From Veillonellaceae bacterium (lineage in GTDB: Bacteria > Bacillota > Negativicutes > JAAYSF01): a stretch of 64,000 nucleotides of DNA. The notes below the pieces were generated by a model. That model did not search any database. It saw nothing but the letters and a program-made list of their open reading frames with translations, and was not told where the DNA came from. The stretch is from contig JAAYSF010000017.1 in assembly GCA_012523975.1 (NCBI GenBank), positions 71,302-135,301 of the forward strand, given 5' to 3'. Shown here piece after piece: positions 42,219 to 51,355 of the stretch (position 1 is the stretch's first letter; the number at the start of each line of letters is the position of its first letter). A program made the position numbers and the translations under genes.

Positions 42219-43031
42219 TTACTGTTCTTTAACTAAGCCAAGATGAGCCTGAGCTACAACTTCTTCTATCGTATCGGTCGTGACAGCGTCCATGCCTAAT
42301 TTCGCTAAATGTAATAAGTACTCTATATTGCCTTCCGGTCCTTTGATTGGCGAAAATGTAAGCCCAATCGGTTTAAGTTCAAGTTCACGGGCTACATTAA
42401 TTACTTCGTTAATCACCTGTTTATGAACAAGCGGATCTCTCACTACCCCTTTCTTCCCAACCTTCTCTCGACCGGCTTCGAATTGGGGCTTAATAAGAGC
42501 AACTATTTCGCCATTTGGTGCTAATAAAGCCTTAGCAGCAGGAAGAACTTTACTAAGCGAGATGAAAGCAACATCAATCGAAGCAAAGTCTAGTTCCTCA
42601 CCAATGTCGTCTGGCTTTACGTTTCTTATATTAGTCCGCTCCATATTTTTAACACGGTCATCTGTTCGCAGTGACCAAGCCAACTGACCATATCCTACAT
42701 CAATTGCGTAGACCCTAGCCGCGCCATTTTGCAAAGCGCAATCCGTAAACCCGCCGGTGGACGCTCCGATATCGGCCATTACTTTATTCTTAAGGTTAAT
42801 TGAAAAGTACTCTATGGCTTTTGCTAATTTTAGACCGCCGCGACTTACATAACCAATACTATCATTTATAACTGAAATGTTTGCCTTCGTTGGGACCAGC
42901 GTACCGGCCTTATCAATTTTCTGACCATCAACCAAAACGACTCCGGCCATTATCCAGGCTTTAGCCCGTTCCCGGCTAGGTGCTATTCCATTTTCGACCA
43001 TCAAAATATCCAAACGTTGCTTATTGCTCAT
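42219..43031 (-). CDS. tlyA: TlyA-family rRNA methyltransferase
   Basis: TlyA/YqxC proteins have an S4 RNA-binding domain and a FtsJ methyltransferase domain that modifies rRNA. The ATG at 43031, overlapping the dxs stop region (TAATATG), gives 270 residues: MSNKQRLDILMVENGIAPSR at the N-terminus, then MADIGASTGGFTDCALQNGA (SAM motif) and IKPQFEAGREKVGKKGVVRDP. A longer in-frame start inside dxs is rejected. Confidence 0.93.
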   Translation of the reverse strand: MSNKQRLDILMVENGIAPSRERAKAWIMAGVVLVDGQKIDKAGTLVPTKANISVINDSIGYVSRGGLKLAKAIEYFSINLKNKVMADIGASTGGFTDCALQNGAARVYAIDVGYGQLAWSLRTDDRVKNMERTNIRNVKPDDIGEELDFASIDVAFISLSKVLPAAKALLAPNGEIVALIKPQFEAGREKVGKKGVVRDPLVHKQVINEVINVARELELKPIGLTFSPIKGPEGNIEYLLHLAKLGMDAVTTDTIEEVVAQAHLGLVKEQ

Positions 43032-43032
43032 A

Positions 43033-44919
43033 TTATCGCACTCCGAACTGCTGCATAAATGTGCTGACTCGATCGACAATTTTATTAGTAGTAAGTTCGT
43101 AGAGTTCGAGCAACTCGGTTCTCGTGCCATGCTCTACAAATTTATCAGGAAGACCTAAACGCAATGTTTTTACCCAATTTAAATTACACGCACTTAAAGT
43201 TTCAATTACTGCCGATCCAAAGCCACCCGCTAAGACATTATCTTCAACAGTAACAATAATGCCGACTTCACGGGCAATCCTACGCAGCAGAGCTTCATCG
43301 ATTGGCTTAATAAAACGGGCGTTAACTACCCCGGCCTTAATTCCACGTTCTTCAAGTATTTTGCTGGCCTCCATACATGTGCCTACCATGGTGCCTATCG
43401 CGAAAAACACAATATCCTTGCCTTGCTTGAGCTCTTCGGCCGTTCCGATATCAATTTGTTTTAGTGATGTGTCTAGCGCAACACCAACGCCGCTTCCTCT
43501 TGGATAACGAATAGCAACCGGCGCATTATAAGCAAATGCACTGTTCAGCATATGCTGCAGTTCATTTTCATCCTTCGGTGCTAGCAGTATAAGATTAGGT
43601 ATATGCCGTAAATAGGAATAGTCAAATACGCCATGATGGGTAGGACCATCCTCACCTACTATTCCGGCCCTGTCCAAGGCAAAAACGACAGGAAGTTTTT
43701 GCAGGCAGACATCATGGACAATCTGGTCATAGGCACGTTGAGCAAAAGTCGAGTATAATGCTACCAGTGGTTTATTACCTTGTGTAGCCAGACCTGCCGC
43801 CATAGTAACTGCATGCTGTTCGGCAATACCTACATCAAAAAATCGTTTTGGAAAAGCGGAGGCAAATTTTTTTAGGCCTGTCCCCTCTGGCATCGCGGCG
43901 GTAATTGCCACTATGCTATTATCATCTTTTGCTATTTTTACAAGTGTATCACTAAAAACTGACGTATAAGAAGGCTTACTGCTGCTCTTTTTAAACTCGC
44001 CTGATTCGATACAGAACGGACCGACCCCATGAAATTTGTCCGCATGACATTCCGCGGGAATATAACCTTTACCTTTGCGGGTCAGCACATGGATAAGCCG
44101 TGGTCCTTCCATAGTTTTAGCCTGTTGCAAAACATCAGTTAATAACTGCAGATTATGACCGTCAATCGGCCCAATATAATTGAAACCCAATTCCTCAAAT
44201 AGCATGCCTGGCACCAATAAATAGCGCAGGCTGTCTTTAACCCGTTCAACTGTTTTTGCAACACTATCACCAATGGCAGGTATTCGCCTAAGCAAAAATT
44301 CTATATCGTGTTTCACCTTAGCATAAGTAGGAGCAGTACGCATCTTAGACAGATAATCTGACATTGCCCCAACATTTTTTGCAATCGACATTTCGTTATC
44401 ATTTAATATCACAATAAGGTTTGTCCCAAGATCACCAGCGTGGTTTAACGCCTCATAGGCTTGGCCGCCCGTCAATGAACCGTCACCAATAATGGCAAGT
44501 ACTTCATTCTTTTCTCCCATTATGTCGCGGGCACAGGCCATTCCTAAAGCGGCTGAGATGGAAGTGCTTGAATGGCCTGTGCCAAATGCATCATGCTCAC
44601 TTTCAGTACGTCTAGGAAAACCGCTAATCCCGCCTAATGTACGGAGAGTACCGAACTCTTCGCGTCTGCCAGTAAGTATTTTATGAACATAGGCTTGATG
44701 GCCTACATCCCAAATAAATTTATCTCGCGGACTATCAAAGACACGGTGAAGTGCTAGCGTCAGTTCTACAACACCTAGGCTTGAAGCCAAATGCCCGCCT
44801 GTTTGGGCTACTGTACGTATAAGCAACTCACGAACTTCACCTGCAAGCTTTTCTAGTTGGGCTACCGTAAACTTTTTTATATCTTGGGGGTTAGCAATGC
44901 TATTTAGTAAACTGTTCAA
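43033..44919 (-). CDS. dxs: 1-deoxy-D-xylulose-5-phosphate synthase
   Basis: Dxs joins pyruvate and glyceraldehyde-3-phosphate in the first step of the MEP isoprenoid pathway. TTG 44919 with GAGGGG gives 628 residues, the family length. Motifs are the ThDP site IGDGSLTGGQAYEALNHAG with ILNDNEMSIAKNVG, the central DVGIAEQHAVTMAAGLA, and the C-terminal transketolase domain. With ispA upstream it gives precursors for polyprenols. Confidence 0.96.
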   Translation of the reverse strand: MNSLLNSIANPQDIKKFTVAQLEKLAGEVRELLIRTVAQTGGHLASSLGVVELTLALHRVFDSPRDKFIWDVGHQAYVHKILTGRREEFGTLRTLGGISGFPRRTESEHDAFGTGHSSTSISAALGMACARDIMGEKNEVLAIIGDGSLTGGQAYEALNHAGDLGTNLIVILNDNEMSIAKNVGAMSDYLSKMRTAPTYAKVKHDIEFLLRRIPAIGDSVAKTVERVKDSLRYLLVPGMLFEELGFNYIGPIDGHNLQLLTDVLQQAKTMEGPRLIHVLTRKGKGYIPAECHADKFHGVGPFCIESGEFKKSSSKPSYTSVFSDTLVKIAKDDNSIVAITAAMPEGTGLKKFASAFPKRFFDVGIAEQHAVTMAAGLATQGNKPLVALYSTFAQRAYDQIVHDVCLQKLPVVFALDRAGIVGEDGPTHHGVFDYSYLRHIPNLILLAPKDENELQHMLNSAFAYNAPVAIRYPRGSGVGVALDTSLKQIDIGTAEELKQGKDIVFFAIGTMVGTCMEASKILEERGIKAGVVNARFIKPIDEALLRRIAREVGIIVTVEDNVLAGGFGSAVIETLSACNLNWVKTLRLGLPDKFVEHGTRTELLELYELTTNKIVDRVSTFMQQFGVR

Positions 44920-44982
44920 TAGGTTCCCCTCTTTCCCACTGCACCCAATAATCATGTCTAATTATATCATAATGCTATAATA

Positions 44983-45435
44983 TCACCAATATAGATTGAA
45001 AGCATAGGCCACTGCCATCCCTAGGATAGCACCGGCTAAAACTTCAATTGGATGATGACCCAGTAATTCTTTAAGCTTTATATCGCGGACGGTTTTTTCG
45101 GCACGAGTGTGCCTAACTAACTTATTGATAATCTTTGCATGCTTTCCAGCCGCACGGCGCACACCGGCAGCATCATACATGACGATACCTGCCAACACAA
45201 GCGAAACTGCAAACATCGACGAGTCAAACCCTTCGGTCAGTCCAAGCGAGGAGGACAGACCAACAACTAAAGAAGTATGAGAGCTTGGCATTCCACCTGC
45301 CCCAATTAAACGTTCAGCATCAAATTTTTTATACTTAAAAAAATTAAAAATTGTTTTAAGTATTTGAGCACTAAACCATGCCGTAGCTGCTGCCATTAAT
45401 ACAACGTTTTGTTTGATCAATGCAAATTCCGGCAT
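44983..45435 (-). CDS. Divergent PAP2-family membrane protein (YuiD-like)
   Basis: This 150-residue protein has about four hydrophobic helices and the divergent PAP2 motifs GAGGMPSSHTSLVVGLSS and GHHPIEVLAGAILGM. It probably acts on a lipid or prenyl phosphate; the setting between ispA and dxs supports a prenyl-phosphate substrate, but this is inference. The ATG has a GAGGTGA site 14 bases after ispA. Confidence 0.87.
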   Translation of the reverse strand: MPEFALIKQNVVLMAAATAWFSAQILKTIFNFFKYKKFDAERLIGAGGMPSSHTSLVVGLSSSLGLTEGFDSSMFAVSLVLAGIVMYDAAGVRRAAGKHAKIINKLVRHTRAEKTVRDIKLKELLGHHPIEVLAGAILGMAVAYAFNLYW

Positions 45436-45449
45436 TTAAAATGTTCACC

Positions 45450-46328
45450 TCAGTTTTCACGCGCTAAAAGATAGGTAATAAAATTACGCAGCATCTCTGC
45501 CTCCGGTCCAAAGCCACGGAGGGTATCCAGCGCCTCGTCGACTACTTGTCTGGCCATCTTTTGCGCTTCTTCTAAAGAATATAATGTCACATAAGTGGCT
45601 TTTTGATTTCTAATATCGCTGCCAATAGGCTTGCCAATTTTATCCTGATTGCCCACAACATCCAGAATATCATCAGTAATTTGAAAAGCGAGACCGAAAC
45701 AATCTGCAAATTTAGTCAAAGCAGCCAATTTAACGTCATCAGTATCAGATAAAAGAGCCCCTGCTCTTATGGCTGCTTTAAATAAAGCACCTGTTTTTGC
45801 CTGGTGCATAAACTTCACCGTTTCATGATCTAGAATTTTTCCTTCGGATACTAAATCAACAGCCTGTCCACCAACCATTCCGCAGGGACCGGCAGCATTA
45901 CTAATTTCACGAATAACTTGGATTAATCGACTCGGTTTAACCTCTGTCTGTGACAACATGACATCAAAAGCATGCGTCAAAAGTCCGTCACCGGCTAAAA
46001 TTGCGATTCCCTCACCAAAGACTTTATGGTTAGTTAGTTTTCCGCGCCTGTAGTCGTCATTATCCATGGCCGGTAAATCGTCATGTATAAGTGAATATGT
46101 ATGAATCATTTCTAGACCGCAGGCAATCCGAAGGTATTTCTGGCCGTTGCCGCCAACAGCATCAGCAGCCGCCATCAATAGGAGCGGTCTTAACCTTTTA
46201 CCGCCAGCAAATAAACTATACTGCATTGCATCAAATATTACTGCCTCGTGTACGTTATTGCTTTGCATCAGTTTAGCAAGCTGCTGGTCAATCAATTTGC
46301 AGCGTTCTTGACAATATTGTTTAAACAT
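45450..46328 (-). CDS. ispA: Farnesyl/geranyl diphosphate synthase
   Basis: IspA extends dimethylallyl diphosphate with isopentenyl diphosphate. The 292-residue prenyltransferase has the first Asp-rich motif HDDLPAMDNDDYRRG, the second ITDDILD and GGKRLRPLLLMAA. The ATG overlaps the xseB stop in TAATG, with the ribosome site inside the last xseB codons. Confidence 0.96.
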   Translation of the reverse strand: MFKQYCQERCKLIDQQLAKLMQSNNVHEAVIFDAMQYSLFAGGKRLRPLLLMAAADAVGGNGQKYLRIACGLEMIHTYSLIHDDLPAMDNDDYRRGKLTNHKVFGEGIAILAGDGLLTHAFDVMLSQTEVKPSRLIQVIREISNAAGPCGMVGGQAVDLVSEGKILDHETVKFMHQAKTGALFKAAIRAGALLSDTDDVKLAALTKFADCFGLAFQITDDILDVVGNQDKIGKPIGSDIRNQKATYVTLYSLEEAQKMARQVVDEALDTLRGFGPEAEMLRNFITYLLAREN

Positions 46329-46591
46329 TACTCCTCCTCCTGAAAGTCCAAATTAGATTCCACGATTTTTCCATTAGCTTCTGTAATTACTTTGGTTATT
46401 TTATCTTCAGCCGAGTTTAACTTAGCCAAGCACAAACGAGACAACCGTACTCCCTGTGCATATTGATCGAGAGACTGATCAAGCGAAAGATCTCCTTGCT
46501 CGAGTTGTTTAACTATAGCTTCCAGCTTACTCAATGCGTCCTCGAAGCTAATTGTATCCTCTATACATTGCTCTTGTTTTTTTCTTGCCAT
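46328..46591 (-). CDS. xseB: Exodeoxyribonuclease VII small subunit
   Basis: XseB binds the large subunit XseA to form ExoVII, which degrades single-stranded DNA. The 87-residue helical protein has the family core SFEDALSKLEAIVKQLEQGD and LSLDQSLDQYAQGVRL. It overlaps the xseA end by 31 bases. Confidence 0.95.
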   Translation of the reverse strand: MARKKQEQCIEDTISFEDALSKLEAIVKQLEQGDLSLDQSLDQYAQGVRLSRLCLAKLNSAEDKITKVITEANGKIVESNLDFQEEE

Positions 46592-47808
46592 ATTGACGTC
46601 TCCTCCGTATTAGTCACCTTTGCCCTAATTTGCCCTTCGTGTAATACGATATCAATTTCCTGGTTTATTGCTACATCATTAGCCTTTTTTATTAAAACTT
46701 TTTCGGTAGTTTCCACAATGCTATAGCCGCGCGACAACACCGCGAGCGGATTAAGAGCAGTCAGTTTGCCAGTTGCTACTTTAAAATGCTCTTTTTTTGC
46801 CATAAATATTTTGCTAACAGCTTGTGAAAGTCTTTGGGTCTGATTGTCTAACTGCTGATGCCGATCAGTAATTATATCTCTAGGGCAAGTAAAAACCCAA
46901 CTATCCAAACAATGTTCAAGCCTAGTACGTTTCTTTTTAAGTATATTAAGCATAGCCGACTCAACCGCATTTTTTAGACTTAATACATAACGTGACAGTT
47001 CTTTTGCATCAGGAATAACAATTTCAGCAGCTTGTGAAGGAGTAGCAGCTCTCAAATCAGCGGCAAAATCAGCCAATGTAAAGTCGGTCTGATGCCCAAC
47101 TGCTGAAACTACCGGAATAACTGAGTCAGCAATAGCACGAACGACTCTTTCATCGTTAAAAGACCATAATTCCTCAATCGAACCGCCTCCGCGGCCTATG
47201 ATAATAACCTCTACATTCTTTAATTTATTCAGGATTTTTAAAGCTTTACAAATCTGTCCTGGTGCTTCACTGCCCTGGACTTGAACAGGATACAGGTAAA
47301 GCGGAATCCCAGGATGGCGGCGTTTTGCAACAGTTAATATATCGCGAACAGCAGCACCGGTAGGCGACGTTATTACCCCGACAGCTCTGGGCAGAAATGG
47401 AAGTTCACGTTTTCTAGCCGGCTCAAACAAGCCTTCTTGCTCAAGTTTTTCTTTTAGTTGAGCATAGGCCAAACTAAGTTCTCCTACACCTTGCGGCATA
47501 AGCTGCTCAACATAAAGCTGATACTGCCCATCACGTTCGTATATAGTAACCCGACCATAAGCAATTACCTTTAGACCATTACAGGGAGCAAATTTTAAAT
47601 ATTGGGCTCTGCTTTTGAACATAACTGCTTTGATTACTGCCTCATTATCTTTTAAGGTAAAATAACAGTGTCCGGAGTAATGCTGTTTAAAATTCGAAAT
47701 CTCACCTCGAACAAACACAGATACAAGTTTTTCATCTCGATCAAAAACTGACTTTATATACTTGGTCAGATCTCCTACCGTTAAAATACTCAATTTAAAA
47801 ATCACCAT
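46561..47808 (-). CDS. xseA: Exodeoxyribonuclease VII large subunit
   Basis: XseA is the catalytic subunit of ExoVII. It has the N-terminal OB fold (SVFVRGEISNFKQHYSGHCYF), the catalytic region GVITSPTGAAVRDILTVAKRR, VIIIGRGGGSIEELWSFNDE and SAVGHQTDFTLADFAADLRA, and a long C-terminal coiled coil. The start is uncertain: ATG 47808 or TTG 47793, the latter with GGTGA at eight bases; longer readings enter a palindromic control region. Confidence 0.93.
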   Translation of the reverse strand: MVIFKLSILTVGDLTKYIKSVFDRDEKLVSVFVRGEISNFKQHYSGHCYFTLKDNEAVIKAVMFKSRAQYLKFAPCNGLKVIAYGRVTIYERDGQYQLYVEQLMPQGVGELSLAYAQLKEKLEQEGLFEPARKRELPFLPRAVGVITSPTGAAVRDILTVAKRRHPGIPLYLYPVQVQGSEAPGQICKALKILNKLKNVEVIIIGRGGGSIEELWSFNDERVVRAIADSVIPVVSAVGHQTDFTLADFAADLRAATPSQAAEIVIPDAKELSRYVLSLKNAVESAMLNILKKKRTRLEHCLDSWVFTCPRDIITDRHQQLDNQTQRLSQAVSKIFMAKKEHFKVATGKLTALNPLAVLSRGYSIVETTEKVLIKKANDVAINQEIDIVLHEGQIRAKVTNTEETSIWQEKNKSNV

Positions 47809-47832
47809 CAAATCTCGACAATATTGGGAACA

Positions 47833-47850
47833 TGTGTATATATATACACA
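47833..47850. promoter_or_regulatory. 18-bp perfect palindrome upstream of xseA
   Basis: TGTGTATATATATACACA is a perfect inverted repeat of 18 bases lying 25 bases upstream of the xseA start. It has the form of a dimeric repressor site. It could also be a promoter -10 region with TATATA. The protein is unknown; it does not match the Firmicute LexA site. Confidence 0.4.
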
Positions 47851-47873
47851 GTCTAATAATATAACAGATACAT

Positions 47874-47898
47874 AAAAAAAACCAGACAAAAGTCTGGT
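47874..47898 (-). terminator. Rho-independent terminator after the TsaD paralogue
   Basis: A stem ACCAGAC/GTCTGGT around TTTT is followed by seven T on the minus strand. It lies about 95 bases past the TsaD-like stop and ends the Asp23-nusB unit. Confidence 0.88.
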
Positions 47899-47994
47899 AA
47901 TGGTTAATATCTGCGGCCTTGTCTATTGCTTAATTATCCGCACAGGCCACCTACAACAAACCAGAAAAACCTCCGAGACCATTTTTCTATGATG

Positions 47995-48936
47995 CTAACC
48001 GATCAGTGCCATGAAAGCCGCCCCTACGGCATTGTCAGAGCTATATTGTCTTTCAGGTAAGAATACTTTTATGCCTAAATCACGGACATTTTGCTCAATA
48101 TAATTGCGAATGTATTGATTGGAAGATACCCCGCCAACCAGTAATATTTCTTTTAAGCCCGTCGCTTTAACTGCAGTTCTAATTAATCTTGATAAGGACT
48201 GACTAATACAGAGCTGAACCCCTTCGGCAACAGCTTCGTGAGTTGCCCCGCCTTTAATTAGCCTAATTGCATGGGTCTCTGGGCCAGAAAAACTAACTTC
48301 TAACCCTTGAACTGATGACGGGATCATGGCCGGTGCTCCTTTATTATATTTAGCTAATTCTTCAAGATGTGCTCCAGACGGGAAAGGTAATCCCATAAGT
48401 ACTCCTATTCGGTCAATCATTTGCCCAGCATTTAAATCCTTACTTCCGCCAATTAGTTCAATATGCGTTTTTCTTTCTGAACGCTCTATTTTCAGCAACT
48501 CAGTAGTTCCCCCAGACATATGAATGGCCAAGAAGTTGTTGCTTCTCGGCCCACCAGCCGACCATATGCCAGCAAAAATATGTCCTTCTTGGTGACTAAC
48601 CTGCTTGAGTCTACTTTTGTCAGTAATCGCCAATGCCCGGGCAAATCCTGTACCAACAAGAAATGCCGGCATATAAGAATCCGGCAAAGGTCGTGGCCAA
48701 GCCGATACACCTATTGCTTTGAGACTAATAGGTGTATCAAACTTATCAAAAACTTGTTCAAATAGGAGTGGGAGATTTCGCGTGTGTTGATATACCATTT
48801 CAGATTGCGAGAGGCCGCGGTTACCACTTTTAACACTTAGAAGTTTACGGGCATCAGCAATAAGTCTGCCACCTTCATCCATGATTGCTAATGATGTTGT
48901 ATAACAGCTGGTATCTATACCTAAAATGAAATTCAT
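47995..48936 (-). CDS. Kae1/TsaD-like (M22 family) paralogue
   Basis: This 313-residue ASKHA-fold protein resembles TsaD, the tRNA t6A synthase subunit, with [15 protein letters not shown] at the N-terminus, the metal-binding HxxxH (His115, His119 in [10 protein letters not shown]), [10 protein letters not shown] and [11 protein letters not shown]. It differs from canonical TsaD by a short N-terminal loop and the [11 protein letters not shown] segment. It is found beside nusB or xseA in clostridial genomes and is likely an extra copy with unknown function. It overlaps nusB by four bases (ATGA-type). Confidence 0.8.
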   Translation of the reverse strand: MNFILGIDTSCYTTSLAIMDEGGRLIADARKLLSVKSGNRGLSQSEMVYQHTRNLPLLFEQVFDKFDTPISLKAIGVSAWPRPLPDSYMPAFLVGTGFARALAITDKSRLKQVSHQEGHIFAGIWSAGGPRSNNFLAIHMSGGTTELLKIERSERKTHIELIGGSKDLNAGQMIDRIGVLMGLPFPSGAHLEELAKYNKGAPAMIPSSVQGLEVSFSGPETHAIRLIKGGATHEAVAEGVQLCISQSLSRLIRTAVKATGLKEILLVGGVSSNQYIRNYIEQNVRDLGIKVFLPERQYSSDNAVGAAFMALIG

Positions 48937-49343
48937 TTTTCATGATCCTTTACTAATGTTCCAAGTATACCGTTAACAAAACGGCCAGATTCATCTGACC
49001 CAAACTTTTTGGCTAGTTCAACAGCCTCATTTATTACCACGTTGGGCGGAATCCGTTCATCGGCCAACTTCATCTCATAAATAGCTATCCTGACAATATT
49101 ACGGTCCACACTAGCCATTCGGCCAAGTTTCCAATCAGAAGATACACTTGAAATAATTTCGTCTATCATTGCTCGGTTGGACTGAGTTCCTTCTATTAGA
49201 GCAATAGCATATTTCTGGGCATTTCCTGACAACCGACCTGTTTCTAAGACAACAGCCTCTAACGCCTCTTCTTTACTTGATGTATTGAAATCTAATTGAA
49301 ATAGTACTTGCAAAGCTACTTCTCTGGCTTTTCTACGACTCAT
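48933..49343 (-). CDS. nusB: Transcription antitermination factor NusB
   Basis: NusB binds boxA RNA with ribosomal protein S10 in rRNA antitermination. The 136-residue helical protein has [18 protein letters not shown] at the N-terminus and [20 protein letters not shown] near the C-terminus, with the final FVNGILG. It lies in the conserved asp23-nusB-xseA area. Confidence 0.95.
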   Translation of the reverse strand: MSRRKAREVALQVLFQLDFNTSSKEEALEAVVLETGRLSGNAQKYAIALIEGTQSNRAMIDEIISSVSSDWKLGRMASVDRNIVRIAIYEMKLADERIPPNVVINEAVELAKKFGSDESGRFVNGILGTLVKDHEK

Positions 49344-49385
49344 ATTATCCCTCTTTTCTTAACCACTCCATAGTGATTCGACTAA

Positions 49386-49613
49386 TTAGCGACGGTAGCC
49401 AGGCGGTAAGAGCCGATCAAGGATATCGGTAATCTCCTCTTTCTCATCAATTCGTTTCCCGACGATATAGCCAGCAGCTACGCAGAGCAACACTAATAGC
49501 GTACGGAAAAAGCCGAAAGCAATAATAAAAATACCGATTAGCAATCCAGCCACAGCACCAACAATTTTGCCGCTGTGATTTTGCCAGATTTCCTCCCACA
49601 GTTTCGCATCCAT
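49386..49613 (-). CDS. DUF2273 small membrane protein
   Basis: This 75-residue protein has two glycine-rich membrane helices (GKIVGAVAGLLIGIFIIAF and LLVLLCVAAGYIVG) and an acidic tail. DUF2273 genes accompany Asp23 and AmaP, and it probably helps anchor that complex in the membrane. It lies 15 bases after amaP. Confidence 0.9.
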   Translation of the reverse strand: MDAKLWEEIWQNHSGKIVGAVAGLLIGIFIIAFGFFRTLLVLLCVAAGYIVGKRIDEKEEITDILDRLLPPGYRR

Positions 49614-49627
49614 ATTATTACTCCCTT

Positions 49628-50167
49628 CTATTCAACACGCTGCTTTGGTTTAAAATCATTTGAGATATTTTCAACTAATATTCGCACATCGGCTAATTCT
49701 ATACCCACTGTACTCTTTATATGGTCATGCACCCTTTGCTGAATATCCTTCGAAACATCAGGAACATTACTCTCCGGACTAATAATCGCTCTAATTGTAA
49801 CAAACAAATTGCTGCTCCTACGTTCAATATTAATTTTAACGCTACGCACACCACGAACATGTCTGGCAGTCTTTTCAATCAAATTTTCAACTGCATCAAG
49901 TGTTATATGTACATCACCAAAATCGTTGTGATGGACAATAGTCCCCTTGTTGTGCTTTGTCCGTAAGCCTGCCAACATCAAACGGATACTGACTAAGAGA
50001 AACACAGCTCCAATTAATGCCGCTTCCCATTGGCCATATATACGATTAAGGCTTGTCCAAACTAAATCTAAAGAAATTAGGCGTAAAGCGATTAACATTA
50101 CACCCACTGATAAAAAGGTCAGTAATAATGTATAAATAGACAGTATAATACGGTCAAAAATCCCCAT
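49628..50167 (-). CDS. amaP: Alkaline-shock membrane-anchor protein AmaP
   Basis: AmaP anchors Asp23 to the membrane in Staphylococcus. The 179-residue protein has two N-terminal helices (about 8-30 and 48-68) and an Asp23-like soluble domain (VENLIEKTARHVRGVRSVKI, NLFVTIRAIISPES). It follows the Asp23 gene by 13 bases. Confidence 0.9.
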   Translation of the reverse strand: MGIFDRIILSIYTLLLTFLSVGVMLIALRLISLDLVWTSLNRIYGQWEAALIGAVFLLVSIRLMLAGLRTKHNKGTIVHHNDFGDVHITLDAVENLIEKTARHVRGVRSVKINIERRSSNLFVTIRAIISPESNVPDVSKDIQQRVHDHIKSTVGIELADVRILVENISNDFKPKQRVE

Positions 50168-50180
50168 AAATTACTCCTTT

Positions 50181-50582
50181 CTAGCGCACCCGGATATCTT
50201 CATCTTTCCCCTCCGGACTAAAACCGACCCCTTGGATATGGATATTAACTTCAACAACTTCGAGTCCAGTCATTGATTCAATAGCCTTTTTAACGTTTTC
50301 TTGGACTTTTAGTGCAACATCTGGTATGCGCACCCCAAATTCTACAATAATATATAAGTCTACAGCAGCCTCACGTTCGCCAACTTCTACTTTAACACCC
50401 TTTGCTAGGTTCTTTTTACCTAACATTTCAGCAATACCGCCAACTAAACCGGCGCTCATACCAGCTACTCCATCAACCTCGGTAGCTGCTAAACCAGCGA
50501 TAATACCTACTACTTCATCAGCTATACGAATTGAGCCTACATCATTGTGTTCTAATCTTTCAACTCGCTTTTCCAAGTACAC
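50181..50582 (-). CDS. Asp23/Gls24-family envelope stress protein
   Basis: This 133-residue protein has the Asp23 fold: IRIADEVVGIIAGLAATEVDGV, VEVGEREAAVDLYIIVEFG and VEVNIHIQGV. Family members form cytoplasmic membrane-bound assemblies involved in cell-wall stress. Two housekeeping-type promoters lie upstream. It corresponds to YqhY of Bacillus, which lies next to accBC and nusB; accB and accC are missing here. Confidence 0.93.
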   Translation of the reverse strand: MYLEKRVERLEHNDVGSIRIADEVVGIIAGLAATEVDGVAGMSAGLVGGIAEMLGKKNLAKGVKVEVGEREAAVDLYIIVEFGVRIPDVALKVQENVKKAIESMTGLEVVEVNIHIQGVGFSPEGKDEDIRVR

Positions 50583-50642
50583 CCCTCCAATCCGAAGTCA
50601 GCTTACGACAATATACTATAAAACTATTTTAGTATTCCAGAA

Positions 50643-50670
50643 ATTATATCAGTAATTTCCTCTTTCTCAA
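50643..50670 (-). promoter_or_regulatory. Housekeeping promoter P2 of the Asp23 operon
   Basis: The minus strand shows TTGAGA, 16 bases, TATAAT about 60 bases before the Asp23 start. Confidence 0.6.
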
Positions 50671-50740
50671 ATACAATTTTTTTAGTAACTAAACGTTAAA
50701 AAACTCTTTATGTCAGAATACACCTGTTGTGAATATACAT

Positions 50741-50769
50741 ATTATAACAAAGATTTTCCATCTTTACAA
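50741..50769 (-). promoter_or_regulatory. Housekeeping promoter P1 of the Asp23 operon
   Basis: The minus strand shows TTGTAA, 17 bases, TATAAT in the 226-base gap after spoIIIAH. It probably starts the asp23-amaP-DUF2273-nusB transcript separately from the sporulation genes upstream. Confidence 0.6.
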
Positions 50770-50808
50770 ACCACTATCCTGACCACTATAGAAAAAATAT
50801 ACCTAACT

Positions 50809-51345
50809 TTAAGGCTTGGCGCTTATTGTAATATCCTCGGCTTTAACACCGGCTACACGACTTATTACGTCGGCCACTTGGACTACTTCCTCTCGCGATA
50901 GAGACGATGTTTTCACAACAGCGCTAACTGAGTTTTCCTTAATAAATACTAGCACGTCGGCAAATCCCCGTGCCTTAATTAAGCTCTCTATTTCAGTTTC
51001 CCGCTGCTTATCCATGACCATCTTAAGCATAATGTCTTGAGCTTTTTGTCTTGCTTCATCAGATGTAGCTGATTTGATACTTTCGCGCAATAGGTCGGAT
51101 CGTTCGCTTCGAATCTTATCACGTTCTAAGCGATATTCGGTGAAAAAATCTGGACTTGCGACGGGTATTACTTGCTCAGCCGGCAGAGATTTTGCTACTT
51201 GGATTGCGTTAGACCGATCTACCTTAGCTCCGGTTTTATCTTGGTCGGTAAATACAAAAGCAAACGCCCCCAGCAGTATAATTACCATTGCGGCTATACA
51301 GCTAAGTATAGCTTTTTTGTTTTTGATAAAAGCAACAACTTTCAT
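50809..51345 (-). CDS. spoIIIAH: Stage III sporulation protein AH
   Basis: SpoIIIAH is the mother-cell half of the AH-Q zipper and channel that holds the two cells together in engulfment. The 178-residue protein has an N-terminal membrane helix (about 10-30), a coiled-coil region (about 70-125) and a C-terminal ring-building domain (VLVFIKENSVSAVVKTSSLSREEVVQVADVI). It is the last gene of the spoIIIA operon. Confidence 0.95.
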   Translation of the reverse strand: MKVVAFIKNKKAILSCIAAMVIILLGAFAFVFTDQDKTGAKVDRSNAIQVAKSLPAEQVIPVASPDFFTEYRLERDKIRSERSDLLRESIKSATSDEARQKAQDIMLKMVMDKQRETEIESLIKARGFADVLVFIKENSVSAVVKTSSLSREEVVQVADVISRVAGVKAEDITISAKP

Positions 51346-51355
51346 CTATAATACC

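Noticed and set aside
43032-43130. Extended tlyA start inside dxs
   Set aside because: The S4 domain start is at 43031, and the extension is dxs coding sequence in another frame.
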